Shown here: piece by piece, positions 1-8,248 of the stretch
Numbering within the stretch: the stretch's first letter is position 1
How the letters are laid out: the number at the start of each line of letters is the position of its first letter
Source: Candidatus Poribacteria bacterium
GTDB lineage: Bacteria; Poribacteria; WGA-4E; UBA9662
Direction: 5' to 3'
Assembly: GCA_012963885.1 (NCBI GenBank)
Contig: DTUY01000037.1
Location: forward strand, 1-36,303
Length of the DNA stretch: 36,303 nucleotides
The notes under the pieces: generated by a model
Told to the model about the DNA's origin: nothing
Database searches by the model: none
Seen by the model: the letters and a program-made list of their open reading frames with translations, nothing else
Program-made: the position numbers and the translations under genes

Positions 1-188
1 ACGATGGTGTTGTCGAAGAACTTGAAGAAGATAAAGAAGATGAGTTAGAACACGATGAGAATGATACCTTGGGATTAGAGATCATTGAGGAAGTTGATGA
101 TGAAGACGATGGTGTTGTCGAAGAACTTGAAGAAGATAAAGAAGATGAGTTAGAACACGACGAGAATGATGCCTTGGGATTAGAAGAC
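1..188. repeat. 105-bp tandem repeat, nearly two copies
   Basis: The block beginning at 1 recurs at 106 with a period of 105 bp. Over the first roughly 80 bases I count three mismatches. The period is a multiple of three, so the repeat adds whole 35-residue acidic units to the encoded protein. The array may continue to the left of the window. Confidence 0.85.
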
Positions 189-218
189 AAAATTACTGTC
201 GAACAACCTCAAGTCTGA
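3..218 (+). CDS. C-terminal end of an acidic repeat protein (partial)
   Basis: An open frame enters from the left edge and stops with TGA at 216-218, giving 71 visible residues. The product is extremely acidic, with runs of Glu and Asp such as VVEELEEDKEDELEHDEND. Two near-identical 35-residue units can be seen, encoded by a 105-bp tandem DNA repeat. The tail after the repeats is LEDKITVEQPQV. No domain is recognisable, and the N-terminal part lies outside the window, so no function is assigned. The last 10 bp overlap the 3' end of the convergent aminopeptidase gene. Confidence 0.7.
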   Translation, partial: DGVVEELEEDKEDELEHDENDTLGLEIIEEVDDEDDGVVEELEEDKEDELEHDENDALGLEDKITVEQPQV

Positions 219-1507
219 TTCTCTGCACAGACCTGTTCAATTTCGTCAATTGTTTTCGGTATCCTTCCGGTCAAGACTTCATTGCCTGATTCTGTAACCA
301 ATACGTTGTCCTCAATTCGCACACCGATTCCCAGATATCTTGGATCTATGTTTTGGCTGTCAGTACTTACATAGAAGCCTGGTTCAACTGTCATAACCAT
401 CCCCGGCTCAAACTTTCGATATTCATCACCATCTGCTGTTTTGCCTACGTCATGTACATCTAGTCCCAGCATATGTCCCACGCTATGCATGTAAAACTTT
501 TGGTATTTTTTATCTTCGATCAATTTGTTTGTGTCACCTTCTAGTAACCCAAGCTTGATCATCCCTTCTGTTAGCAGTCTGATAGCCCTTTTGTTAACTT
601 TATCGATTGTTATTCTAGGCTTAATCATATTGATTAGTGCTATCTGTGTTTCAAGGACAATCTGGTAAATTTCACGTTGAGCATCGGTGAATTTACCATT
701 AGCTGGAAATGTACGTGTAACATCACCATTATAATATTTATATTCACAACCAGAATCAATTAGCACAAGATCGTTCTCTTCAATCTGCCGGTTATTATCA
801 ATATAGTGTAGAATTGTCGCGTTTTGGCCGCTAGCTAGAATTGTTCTGTAACCTGGATAGCTCTTTTCTGTCTTATGGTAAATTGATTCTATTAATGCTG
901 CGATTTCATATTCATACATCCCAGGACGTGTCATTCGCATTGCTGCTAGGTGAGCATCAGCTGTAATTTCAGTTGCGCGACGAACCCGGCGAATTTCTTC
1001 CTCAATTTTGATAACCCGCATTTCTGCAAAAAACTCAGATGGATCAATGATAGTGTTAGGTCCAATTCCTTTGGCTGAACGAGTTTGACGATTTTGTTTA
1101 ATAAAACCGATGATCTTCTGGTCAAAAGGCCCATTACCAAGAGTGTAATATATCCGATCTGTCTTATTGATATAATCTGGTATTTTTTTGTCGAATTCTG
1201 AGATTGGAAATGCTACATCAGCTCCAAAGTTTTCGATGACGCCATCAACACCAACTCGCTTACCATCCCAAATTTCACGATCGCGATCTCTAGGTTGAAC
1301 AAACATGATGAATTGATGTTTTGGGTGACTCGGGGCAATTACACAAATTGAGTTTGGTTCTTCAAAGCCGGTTAGGTAATAGAAATTACTGTTTTGACGG
1401 TAGGTATACTCCATGTTGTGTGTGCGAATGGTTGGGATTGCAGCTGGAATGATGGCGACACCACCATTGAGCCGTTTCGCAAATCGATCTCGATTTTGTT
1501 TGTGCAT
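209..1507 (-). CDS. pepP: Xaa-Pro aminopeptidase (M24B family)
   Basis: The 432-residue product has the usual PepP size and layout: an N-terminal aminopeptidase-P domain (DRFAKRLNGGVAIIPA, YLTGFEEP) followed by the pita-bread metallopeptidase domain. All five expected dinuclear-metal ligands are visible: D251 (LIDSG) and D262 (GDVTRTFP), H345 (SVGHMLGLDVHD), E375 (VEPGFY) and E399 (VRIEDN). The family removes N-terminal residues that precede proline and acts in the cytoplasm. The ATG at 1507 is chosen because AAGGA lies just upstream of it, while the longer frame to 1534 adds only a poorly supported N-terminal extension. It is transcribed alone, convergent with the acidic protein gene. Confidence 0.93.
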   Translation of the reverse strand: MHKQNRDRFAKRLNGGVAIIPAAIPTIRTHNMEYTYRQNSNFYYLTGFEEPNSICVIAPSHPKHQFIMFVQPRDRDREIWDGKRVGVDGVIENFGADVAFPISEFDKKIPDYINKTDRIYYTLGNGPFDQKIIGFIKQNRQTRSAKGIGPNTIIDPSEFFAEMRVIKIEEEIRRVRRATEITADAHLAAMRMTRPGMYEYEIAALIESIYHKTEKSYPGYRTILASGQNATILHYIDNNRQIEENDLVLIDSGCEYKYYNGDVTRTFPANGKFTDAQREIYQIVLETQIALINMIKPRITIDKVNKRAIRLLTEGMIKLGLLEGDTNKLIEDKKYQKFYMHSVGHMLGLDVHDVGKTADGDEYRKFEPGMVMTVEPGFYVSTDSQNIDPRYLGIGVRIEDNVLVTESGNEVLTGRIPKTIDEIEQVCAENQT

Positions 1508-2105
1508 AAAATTTCTTCCTTTTGATACTTGCATCTTAGCAAAATTAAGGTGTTGTCGTCAATATACTTGTTGATTTATCTAACGCTCAGATAATTAATA
1601 AATTGCAGAAATGCCGTGTGCATGATAAAATTCTCTTCATACGAACAGCTTAAAGTAAACGATGTAATATTACAGATTGACGTAGTGGGAATGAAAGAAA
1701 TTAATAATACAGATGTGGGTGTTTATCGTAATAGTGTAATTTGGTAATCTATATCTTTTATCGATTTTCTATGTAATCCATTCACTAGACGTCATGATGC
1801 ATTAGCTAGATGAGCTAGAAGTGGTGCGTGTGTTCGCCACTAAGATTCTAATAGATGTAACTGAAGTGGTTTGTTGGCTATGAAGTTGCTGTCACGAATG
1901 GACAATTTGTTGTTGATGTTGTGTATGGATAGTTAAGTAGCCACGGCATCTCTCCAAGGTTAGGTTGGGCAATAAATTGTACCACGTTCAAGGTGGTTGT
2001 TTTATGTTACGGCCGTCTATGCAAAGCACATGGAAAGATCAGGTTTTTTATTGAAGAATCCAATCGTTTGTTCTATTCACACGCCCTATGTTGGCAGAGG
2101 CATCT
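1508..2105. other. Intergenic region of about 600 bp without a convincing gene
   Basis: The region is AT-rich and broken by stops in all frames I followed. It should hold the promoter of the minus-strand aminopeptidase and that of the plus-strand zinc-ribbon operon. I see no tRNA, no CRISPR-like array and no strong terminator. A weak inverted repeat, ACCAC with GTGGT, occurs near 1981-1997 but lacks a proper T-tract. A frame from 1993 to 2184 has no recognisable content and overlaps the better-supported zinc-ribbon gene. Confidence 0.5.
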
Positions 2106-2444
2106 ATGTTTTATCATCCAACTAAATGTCCGCGATGCAACCACAGCAATGTATTTGGTAGAATCAGGTGTGGGAAGTGTATGAAAGCTCTTTGTACTGA
2201 AGATCTTAAGCCTCTGAGAGCTAGTGATATTCTTACAAGTTCCCGTTCTCACCAAAGATACAGAGCAGAAAATGAACCACATCGGATACCTAAGATCACG
2301 TATATAAAAACGAATCCGCTTTCTCAGATGGGAGCCTTCGGATTGGATATTATTATTACCATAATTACAGAAACGCAACGCATAATTAAGGATCTTGCCT
2401 ATGTTATTTGTGTAATATTCAAATCTCCACCAGATGAAAGGTGA
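2106..2444 (+). CDS. Small zinc-ribbon protein of unknown function
   Basis: The 112-residue product starts MFYHPTKCPRC and has a CPRC ... CGKC pair near residues 8-28 (CPRCNHSNVFGRIRCGKC), the signature of a zinc ribbon. The middle is basic and polar. The end has a hydrophobic stretch (GLDIIITIITETQ, LAYVICVIF) that could be an amphipathic or membrane-touching helix. The ATG at 2106 is preceded by AGAGG at 2096-2100, a better start than the in-frame ATG 18 bp upstream. The gene ends 12 bp before the polyprenyl synthase, so the two are probably co-transcribed. Zinc ribbons bind nucleic acid or protein in many settings, and nothing here narrows that. Confidence 0.65.
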   Translation: MFYHPTKCPRCNHSNVFGRIRCGKCMKALCTEDLKPLRASDILTSSRSHQRYRAENEPHRIPKITYIKTNPLSQMGAFGLDIIITIITETQRIIKDLAYVICVIFKSPPDER

Positions 2445-2456
2445 AATTTAGTTTGA

Positions 2457-3494
2457 ATGGCTGGAAGTGCGTTTGAATACCTCAATGAGACAAAAAAGCA
2501 AATAGATTCCCATATCCGTAATTTTCTGCCGACGGTTCATAAGAACCCTGAAATTAAATTCTTCTATCAACTCATGCGGGATTATCCGATGCGATCAGGT
2601 AAACGGTTGCGACCCGCCTTTTGCTTTCTCGCTTGTGAGATGTTTGGTGGTAAGATTCAGGATGCAATCCACACCGCGACCGCGCTGGAACTTTTGCAGA
2701 GTTGGCTTCTGATACATGATGACATCGAAGACGAATCTATATTACGGCGTGGTGAACCGTGCCTTCACCATCAACATGGCATCCCTATGGCAGTCAATGT
2801 GGGTGATGCGCTCCATTGTAAAATGTGGGAAATGCTTAACCAAAACGTCAGTCTACTCGGTTATGAACTGAGCTTTAAAATTCTATCTGAGTTCATTCAG
2901 TTGAGTAATCGTGTTGTTGAAGGACAACACATTGAGTTGAGTTGGATGCAGGAAAAACGGTGGGATGTTTCTGATGAAGACTACTGGATGATGTGTGTTC
3001 AGAAAACAGCTTGGTATACTTGTATAACACCTTGTCGTCTAGGGGCATTGATCAGCGGCAGTGTACAGCCTGATCAATTGGAGCAATTCATACATATAGG
3101 AACGGATCTTGGTGTTGCCTTTCAGATCCAAGATGATGTTTTAAATTTAATTGGTGAAGAAGGGGTCTACGGAAAGGAAATTGCAGGTGACATTAGTGAA
3201 GGTAAGCGCACGCTGATGTTAATTCACCTTTTTCGTTCCTGTACCGAGAGTGAGTCCGCAATTCTAACAAGCATTATGGATAAGCAGCGACAAGAAAAAA
3301 CAGAAGTAGAAGTTTTCGATGTGTTGAATTTGATGAAAAAATATAATTCAATCCAGTACGCGGAACAGAAATCAAAGCAATTTGCGAAGCAGGCGAGCGA
3401 TAAATTCGACCAAGTGTCGGGCATCTTGCCGGGGGAAGAAGCAAAGCAGATTTTTAAAAGTTTAATTGATTTTGTTATTGAAAGGCAATATTAG
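2457..3494 (+). CDS. Polyprenyl diphosphate synthase, short-chain type
   Basis: This 345-residue trans-isoprenyl diphosphate synthase condenses isopentenyl diphosphate with allylic diphosphates. Visible motifs are GKRLRP (48-53), the first Asp-rich motif DDIED (88-92) followed by LRRG, and the second Asp-rich motif QDDVLN (226-230), which carries Asn where the last Asp is usual. The first motif has no two-residue insertion, unlike typical bacterial farnesyl synthases (DDxxxxD), and resembles archaeal-type geranylgeranyl synthases. A bulky Trp83 sits five residues before it, where aromatic residues limit chain length, so a C15-C20 product is inferred. It follows the zinc-ribbon gene closely and precedes the aldolase gene by 39 bp. 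Confidence 0.85.
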   Translation: MAGSAFEYLNETKKQIDSHIRNFLPTVHKNPEIKFFYQLMRDYPMRSGKRLRPAFCFLACEMFGGKIQDAIHTATALELLQSWLLIHDDIEDESILRRGEPCLHHQHGIPMAVNVGDALHCKMWEMLNQNVSLLGYELSFKILSEFIQLSNRVVEGQHIELSWMQEKRWDVSDEDYWMMCVQKTAWYTCITPCRLGALISGSVQPDQLEQFIHIGTDLGVAFQIQDDVLNLIGEEGVYGKEIAGDISEGKRTLMLIHLFRSCTESESAILTSIMDKQRQEKTEVEVFDVLNLMKKYNSIQYAEQKSKQFAKQASDKFDQVSGILPGEEAKQIFKSLIDFVIERQY

Positions 3495-3533
3495 ATTTGT
3501 ATTTATTATTGGATGATTTTACGGAGGAATGAT

Positions 3534-4595
3534 ATGCCGGTTACTATTTCCGGTGGTAAATTAAGAAGAATCACACGACTGGCGGGGGAAAATGGTCGAT
3601 TCAGGATGATGGCCGCTGATCAGCGTGGTTCGATGCAGAAGGCTATTGCGAGTGCGACTGGTAAGGAAGCCACTTATGAACAAGTGGCTGAAATGAAAAC
3701 GCTAATTACACGTACACTTTCATCAAATTCAACGGCAGTTTTAACAGACCCGATTTTTGGTTATCCGTATTCGATTATGGATATCCCACGTGATGTAGGA
3801 TTACTGCTTGCGTTTGAAGAATCAGGCTATGTCGATGATGGTGTTGGAGAAAACGAGAGAGCTTCGGTTCAAATCGTAAATTGGGACATTGAAAAGGCTA
3901 TACGGTCAGGTATAGATGCCATTAAGCTATTGATTTATTATCATCCTGATGCATCTCTTAACGCATGTAATCATCAACAGAACTTCACAAAATATGTTGG
4001 TGAACAGTGCGAGAAGTTCGATCTTCCATTTTTGCTTGAGTTTGTCTGTTATTCGCTGGATGGTGAATCAACGAACTCTCTTGAGTTTGCCAAACAGAAG
4101 CCGGATCTCGTCATCCGTAGTGTGGAAGAGTTTACGAAGCCAGAATACAAAGTCGATATTCTCAAAGTGGAGTTCCCAGCCAATCTGAAGTTCACAGAAG
4201 AATATAAAGACTGGGATTTCTATGCGGGAGAATCTGCTTACACCCTAAGTGAAGTTGAAGAATTCTGTCAGGATCTTGACGCAAAATCAACCTTGCCATG
4301 GGTGATACTTAGTGCGGGTGTGGATATTGAAGAATTTATAGAAAACGTCAAGATCTCATCTGCCAATGGGGCAAGTGGGTTCTTGTGTGGCCGGGCGATA
4401 TGGAAAGATGCGGTTCCTCTATATCCTGATAAAGACGCGGTTACTAAGTTCCTGTTGGGAGAAGCCACTGTTAACTTCGAAAATTCAAACGCTGCGGTAT
4501 CTAATGCAACCCCATGGTTTAATCACAAAAGGTTTGGCGGTCTGAAAAATATCGAGCTCGACAAAAAGGGTGAAAATTGGTACGAGATCTATTAG
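3534..4595 (+). CDS. LacD/DeoC-type class I aldolase (tagatose-1,6-bisphosphate aldolase family)
   Basis: The 353-residue protein matches the tagatose-1,6-bisphosphate aldolase (LacD) family. It has MMAADQRGS near 25-33, LTDPIFGYP near 70-78, and DILKVEFP, whose Lys211 is placed as the Schiff-base lysine, plus PWVILSAGV and GASGFLCGRAIW in the last TIM-barrel strands. The family cleaves tagatose 1,6-bisphosphate to dihydroxyacetone phosphate and glyceraldehyde 3-phosphate, and some members accept other ketose phosphates. GGAGG at 3523-3527, six bases before the ATG at 3534, fixes the start and excludes the in-frame ATG at 3513. No other lactose/tagatose pathway gene is nearby, so the substrate is uncertain. 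Confidence 0.82.
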   Translation: MPVTISGGKLRRITRLAGENGRFRMMAADQRGSMQKAIASATGKEATYEQVAEMKTLITRTLSSNSTAVLTDPIFGYPYSIMDIPRDVGLLLAFEESGYVDDGVGENERASVQIVNWDIEKAIRSGIDAIKLLIYYHPDASLNACNHQQNFTKYVGEQCEKFDLPFLLEFVCYSLDGESTNSLEFAKQKPDLVIRSVEEFTKPEYKVDILKVEFPANLKFTEEYKDWDFYAGESAYTLSEVEEFCQDLDAKSTLPWVILSAGVDIEEFIENVKISSANGASGFLCGRAIWKDAVPLYPDKDAVTKFLLGEATVNFENSNAAVSNATPWFNHKRFGGLKNIELDKKGENWYEIY

Positions 4596-4634
4596 GAAGC
4601 TGATTAAACTTATAGTCCGATTAGGTAACCGTTT

Positions 4635-4922
4635 CTAGAGTCCAAAAAAGCCTTGTAATCTGGTGAAAATCCCCTTCACTCCCCTTAATTTATTTCCTTG
4701 GTTATCAACCATATATTGAAATTTTTCAAGTTCTGCTTTAATATTACTGAGCTCATGGGACATTTTTGCCGTTAAGTATTGCCGATCCTCCTCCAGCGAG
4801 AGAACTCGTTTTTCCAGGTTTTTGAGCCGTGCTCGATGCATTAAGTTGGTTGCACGAGTTGATATGTACCGGTTTTCTTGATCTAAAAAGCGTGACTTTT
4901 GGAAATCACGATTCCTCGCCAT
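4635..4922 (-). CDS. Small coiled-coil protein, unknown function
   Basis: The product is 96 residues, starting MARNRDFQKSRFLDQENRY. The middle, from about residue 25 to 75, is a likely coiled coil rich in Leu, Glu, Lys and Arg (RARLKNLEKRVLSLEEDRQY). It ends with GIFTRLQGFFGL, a short hydrophobic, possibly amphipathic tail. The ATG at 4922 has AGGGA seven bases upstream and lies inside the last codons of the amidotransferase gene, a 17-bp overlap that suggests translational coupling. I do not recognise the family. Confidence 0.6.
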   Translation of the reverse strand: MARNRDFQKSRFLDQENRYISTRATNLMHRARLKNLEKRVLSLEEDRQYLTAKMSHELSNIKAELEKFQYMVDNQGNKLRGVKGIFTRLQGFFGL

Positions 4923-5664
4923 AGTAGTCCCTGCTTTGGCAGACTTTAACGAAATGAGCAAATAAGTTTTGGGCAGATGTGTGTTGTTTCCACATCAATT
5001 CAGAATGAAACTGTACACCAATGGCAAATCGGTGTTCCAAGCTTTCGATGGCTTCAATTACGCCGTCCTTGGCTCGGGCTGCGACAACAAAGTTGTGACC
5101 GACCTCGCTAACTGCTTGGTGGTGAAAGGAATTAACGCGGTCGGTTGTTGTTCCAAAGATATTGTGAAGGATAGTATTCGGTTGGATTTCGATTGTGTGA
5201 GATGCGTGCCAGCCCGCGCCTTTTTGTGAATGACAAACTTTTGAATCGGTCATTTCAGAAGCAATATCCTGACATATGTTGCCTCCGCTAGCAACTGCCA
5301 ACATTTGAATTCCTCGGCAGATCCCCAGAATCGGGATATCCTGGCTTAGTGCTTTTCCAAGAAGGCTGAGTTCCATTCTGTCTCGCACAATATCCACGTT
5401 ACCGATTTGAGGATGTGGTTCTTCACCAAACACGAGTGGATCTATGTCACCTCCACCGGATAGTAAAATACCATCGATAGAAGAAAGGTAGTCGTCAGCT
5501 AACTTGAGACTTTCAGTATGAGGGAGAAACATTGGTATACCACCAGAGTGCTCAATTGCTTGCGCGTAGTCGCATGAAATGATGTTATACTGCGAGAAAT
5601 ATGGGGAGTCCTCACCAATTTTACTGGCGGTTAGACTACAGGTTATGCCAATTACAGGACGCAT
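4906..5664 (-). CDS. Class I glutamine amidotransferase-like hydrolase (peptidase C26, PuuD-like)
   Basis: This 252-residue protein belongs to the gamma-glutamyl-GABA hydrolase family, which cleaves gamma-glutamyl amides in the cytoplasm. The oxyanion and nucleophile regions are clear: SGGGDIDP near 69-76, nucleophile Cys116 in GICRGIQ, and His220/Glu222 in VQFHSEL as the rest of the triad. Length is normal for PuuD. No puu genes are near, so the substrate could be another gamma-glutamyl compound. It is divergent from hisA, with 42 bp between the start codons, and overlaps the downstream coiled-coil gene. Confidence 0.85.
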   Translation of the reverse strand: MRPVIGITCSLTASKIGEDSPYFSQYNIISCDYAQAIEHSGGIPMFLPHTESLKLADDYLSSIDGILLSGGGDIDPLVFGEEPHPQIGNVDIVRDRMELSLLGKALSQDIPILGICRGIQMLAVASGGNICQDIASEMTDSKVCHSQKGAGWHASHTIEIQPNTILHNIFGTTTDRVNSFHHQAVSEVGHNFVVAARAKDGVIEAIESLEHRFAIGVQFHSELMWKQHTSAQNLFAHFVKVCQSRDYYGEES

Positions 5665-5706
5665 TCCGATTTTTTGTTTAAATGAGGTTATCAGTGGAGA
5701 TCAAGT

Positions 5707-6423
5707 ATGATAATTTTACCTGCGATTGATCTACGTCATGGAAAATGTGTGAATTTGATTCAGGGGCACGCGGATGAAGAGACCATTTTTTCTGACTATC
5801 CAGTTGATGTTGCCAAACAATGGGAACAGCAGGGCGCAGAATATCTTCATCTAGTTGATCTTGATGGTGCATTTCAAGAACCATCTCAAAATCTTAAAAT
5901 CGTCAAGGAAATTATTGATTCAATTTCAATACCGACTCAGTTAGGCGGAGGTATCCGGGACATTCATCAACTCAATCAGGTTTTTGAAGTTGGTGTATCA
6001 CGTGCGATTATTGGAACAGCCGCGCTAAAAAATCCGGATTTCCTCAGTTTTTCCGGCCAAGAGTATGGCGACCAAATTGCCGTTGGTGTCGATGCCGAGG
6101 ATGGTATGGTTGCGACGGAAGGCTGGCTTGATGTTTCTGAGAAGCCAGCACTTGACTTTGCCGTAGAAATAGAAAAATCTGGAATTAAAACAATAGTTTA
6201 CACCGATATTAAGAGTGATGGAATGCTAAAAGGCCCCAACCTTGAAGCGACCCGCACAATTATCAATGCTGTTGAGATTGATGTTATTGCCTCTGGTGGT
6301 ATTACATTTCCAGACAACATCACAGCACTTCGGGATATCGGTGCCTCTGGAGCTATTATCGGTCGGGCACTGTATACTGGGGCTTTAAGCCTCTCCTATG
6401 TTATCAGTGCAGCGATACCTTGA
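5707..6423 (+). CDS. hisA: HisA, ProFAR isomerase
   Basis: The 238-residue protein is 1-(5-phosphoribosyl)-5-[(5-phosphoribosylamino)methylideneamino]imidazole-4-carboxamide isomerase, the Amadori-rearrangement step of histidine biosynthesis. The TIM barrel begins ILPAIDLRHGK with catalytic Asp8 and continues with VDLDGA, LGGGIRD, GVDAEDG, TDIKSDGML (second catalytic Asp) and ASGGI ... GAIIGRALYTG phosphate-binding loops. It is full length. It stands alone, without hisH, hisF or hisB beside it, so the histidine genes are dispersed in this genome. GGAG lies about eight bases before the ATG. Confidence 0.95.
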   Translation: MIILPAIDLRHGKCVNLIQGHADEETIFSDYPVDVAKQWEQQGAEYLHLVDLDGAFQEPSQNLKIVKEIIDSISIPTQLGGGIRDIHQLNQVFEVGVSRAIIGTAALKNPDFLSFSGQEYGDQIAVGVDAEDGMVATEGWLDVSEKPALDFAVEIEKSGIKTIVYTDIKSDGMLKGPNLEATRTIINAVEIDVIASGGITFPDNITALRDIGASGAIIGRALYTGALSLSYVISAAIP

Positions 6424-6431
6424 AATTCTAT

Positions 6432-6884
6432 TTATTCATCAGGCCGGATCCAACTCACAATGTCTTCCCCATCGCTGGATCCTCCTTCAATCCCATCTGA
6501 ACCAAGAGATATCAGATCATACCCAACACGGTTATGCACACCTGGACGAATGTAGATATAATCCCTGCCCCATGGATCTTTGATAATTGGTATTTCGAGG
6601 TATGGTCCGTTCCAGTTGACTGGCATAGGCGCAATTTCCGGCTTCTCCCAAAGTGCGGTTATGCCTTGATCTGTTGATGGATAGTCACCATTATCTTTAG
6701 CATAGGTATCGAGTGCAATCCCGATTTCCTCAATTTGTTCGGCTGCTTCGGCATTAGACGCTTTTCTAGACTGACTTAACAAGCGGGAGGAAGCAAAAAT
6801 TACACCAACAATGCTAGCAATGACTATAATAACAAGTAAAACTTGTGTTGATGTAAACCCTGAATTATTCTTTTTCTTAGGCAA
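6432..6884 (-). CDS. GspG-like major pseudopilin (type II secretion)
   Basis: The 150-residue product has a short basic leader, a prepilin peptidase site (NSG before FTSTQV) and a hydrophobic helix of about 20 residues. The C-terminal half is typical of GspG: NGDYPSTDQGITAL, WNGPYL, KDPWGRDYIY and a calcium-site-like LGSDGIEGGSSDGEDIVSW. The conserved Glu at +5 of mature type IV pilin-like proteins is Gln here. The start is a TTG at 6884 with GGAG seven bases upstream, the only reasonable start. No other secretion gene lies nearby, so it is either an orphan pseudopilin or part of a dispersed apparatus. It converges on hisA with 8 bp between the stops. Confidence 0.82.
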   Translation of the reverse strand: MPKKKNNSGFTSTQVLLVIIVIASIVGVIFASSRLLSQSRKASNAEAAEQIEEIGIALDTYAKDNGDYPSTDQGITALWEKPEIAPMPVNWNGPYLEIPIIKDPWGRDYIYIRPGVHNRVGYDLISLGSDGIEGGSSDGEDIVSWIRPDE

Positions 6885-6950
6885 CCTTCCACTCCAGTGG
6901 ATTCATAATCAAGTTTGAATTGTAGCATAATCCTTGAATTGCTGCAACAC

Positions 6951-8222
6951 CTAACTCGGTAGGTATTCTTTCGGTGCAAGTTCATGTACTTGTGAAATTA
7001 TTAGTTCTTCAACTTCCGGTCTAAAGTGGGTTGGACGATCGAAGTAAATCATGGCATCTTTTCCTTCATAGCCACCTTCGTTGAGTATGCGAACGGATGG
7101 AATATAGCACGGCAAATCATTAGAATACGCATTGATCCAGAGTCGATTATGGTCTAGTTCGTCTTTCAATCGATGTGAGAAATCAACTACAACTTCACCT
7201 GCAAGAAAAACGATTAATAACTTGTCACTGAATGCCCAAGTTTGTATGGGGTAGGAAATTTTTGTTTGGAGTTTTTTGCCGCCATCCATTTTTTCAAGTT
7301 GAACTTTTGCGTGATACCCGAATGCCCCATTTTGTTCGGCACGTTTTTCCCATTCTCCACGACTTGGGATAGTATCAAACGGAAGAGGAACACGCTTGGT
7401 AGCCCCACTTAATTTCCCTGTAATCGGTTCCATACCAGATTCAACTGAACGATTAATCTCATCAGCTAAGGTGTGACCGTGTTGACGAGCATGTTCAAAC
7501 TCACCTCTTGGATGCGGATTGATATCAGCCGCGCATCCAAGAGATATGAGTGCCATAACGTTTGGGTAATCAGCCTCTATTTTTTCCATTGCATATCCAG
7601 CCCAATCGCCGTTGATACAATTGAGGCCCAGCGTTGTGGTGTGACATGCATAACTTGCCCAAATTGCAATTGGATTTCCATTTTTATTAAGTGCGAACAG
7701 AACTGGCAGGGAATGGTCTACAGGCCCACCTTCAGTACGGCGATTCTTGCCAAAAGCAACGTTTCCAATTGTCCACGCCAAGCGAACTGGAATACGACAG
7801 TCAATGGCGGATATCGCAACACGTTCAAGTTGGTTAACCAATTCGACTGTATACTGATCAATCCTTTGTTGGTGATCTGAGGGGATTGGTTGACCGAATA
7901 AGGTTGCCAACATCCCACTGAGACATGGAGCTGAATGCGTATGGGTTGAGCATATGACAAAACGTTCCCGTGAAACTCTAGCTACTTTGCTCAAACGATT
8001 AGCAACTTCTTTGGTTAAGTGGTCGGGTATCCCAACGTTCTCTACCAAAATCATTACGAATGGATCGTCATCTTGATGGCTAATAGCTAGAGATTTGGCG
8101 TAGATTCTTTGGGCGATTTCACTTGTTTCTTCGCGTCTGGATCCGTAACCACTGAGTCGAATTGGATAGTCCGGTGTAATATCTGTTTTGGCAACACCCA
8201 CTTGATACTGCAAATCTTCCAT
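6951..8222 (-). CDS. Neutral/alkaline ceramidase-like hydrolase domain protein
   Basis: This 423-residue protein matches the N-terminal catalytic domain of neutral/alkaline non-lysosomal ceramidases. It opens VGVAKTDITPDYPIRLSGYG and has the zinc-ligand style motifs STHTHSAP and YACHTTTLG, then GDWAGYA and the late conserved block YSNDLPCYIPS ... EGGYEG. It is much shorter than true ceramidases (about 650-750 residues), lacks their C-terminal domain and has no signal peptide, so a cytoplasmic role on another amide substrate is possible. AGGAAA precedes the ATG. It is the last gene of a four-gene cluster with PhyH, an epimerase and an oxidoreductase, pointing to catabolism of a host- or algae-derived compound. 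Confidence 0.8.
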   Translation of the reverse strand: MEDLQYQVGVAKTDITPDYPIRLSGYGSRREETSEIAQRIYAKSLAISHQDDDPFVMILVENVGIPDHLTKEVANRLSKVARVSRERFVICSTHTHSAPCLSGMLATLFGQPIPSDHQQRIDQYTVELVNQLERVAISAIDCRIPVRLAWTIGNVAFGKNRRTEGGPVDHSLPVLFALNKNGNPIAIWASYACHTTTLGLNCINGDWAGYAMEKIEADYPNVMALISLGCAADINPHPRGEFEHARQHGHTLADEINRSVESGMEPITGKLSGATKRVPLPFDTIPSRGEWEKRAEQNGAFGYHAKVQLEKMDGGKKLQTKISYPIQTWAFSDKLLIVFLAGEVVVDFSHRLKDELDHNRLWINAYSNDLPCYIPSVRILNEGGYEGKDAMIYFDRPTHFRPEVEELIISQVHELAPKEYLPS

Positions 8223-8248
8223 AATTTTTCCTGATTACTGATGCCAAC

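Noticed and set aside
1993..2184. Plus-strand 63-codon frame before the zinc-ribbon gene
   Set aside because: It overlaps the start of the better-supported gene in another frame and has no motif or clear binding site.
2073..2378. Minus-strand open frame opposite the zinc-ribbon gene
   Set aside because: The plus-strand frame has paired CxxC motifs, a binding site and operon spacing. The antisense frame has no recognisable content.
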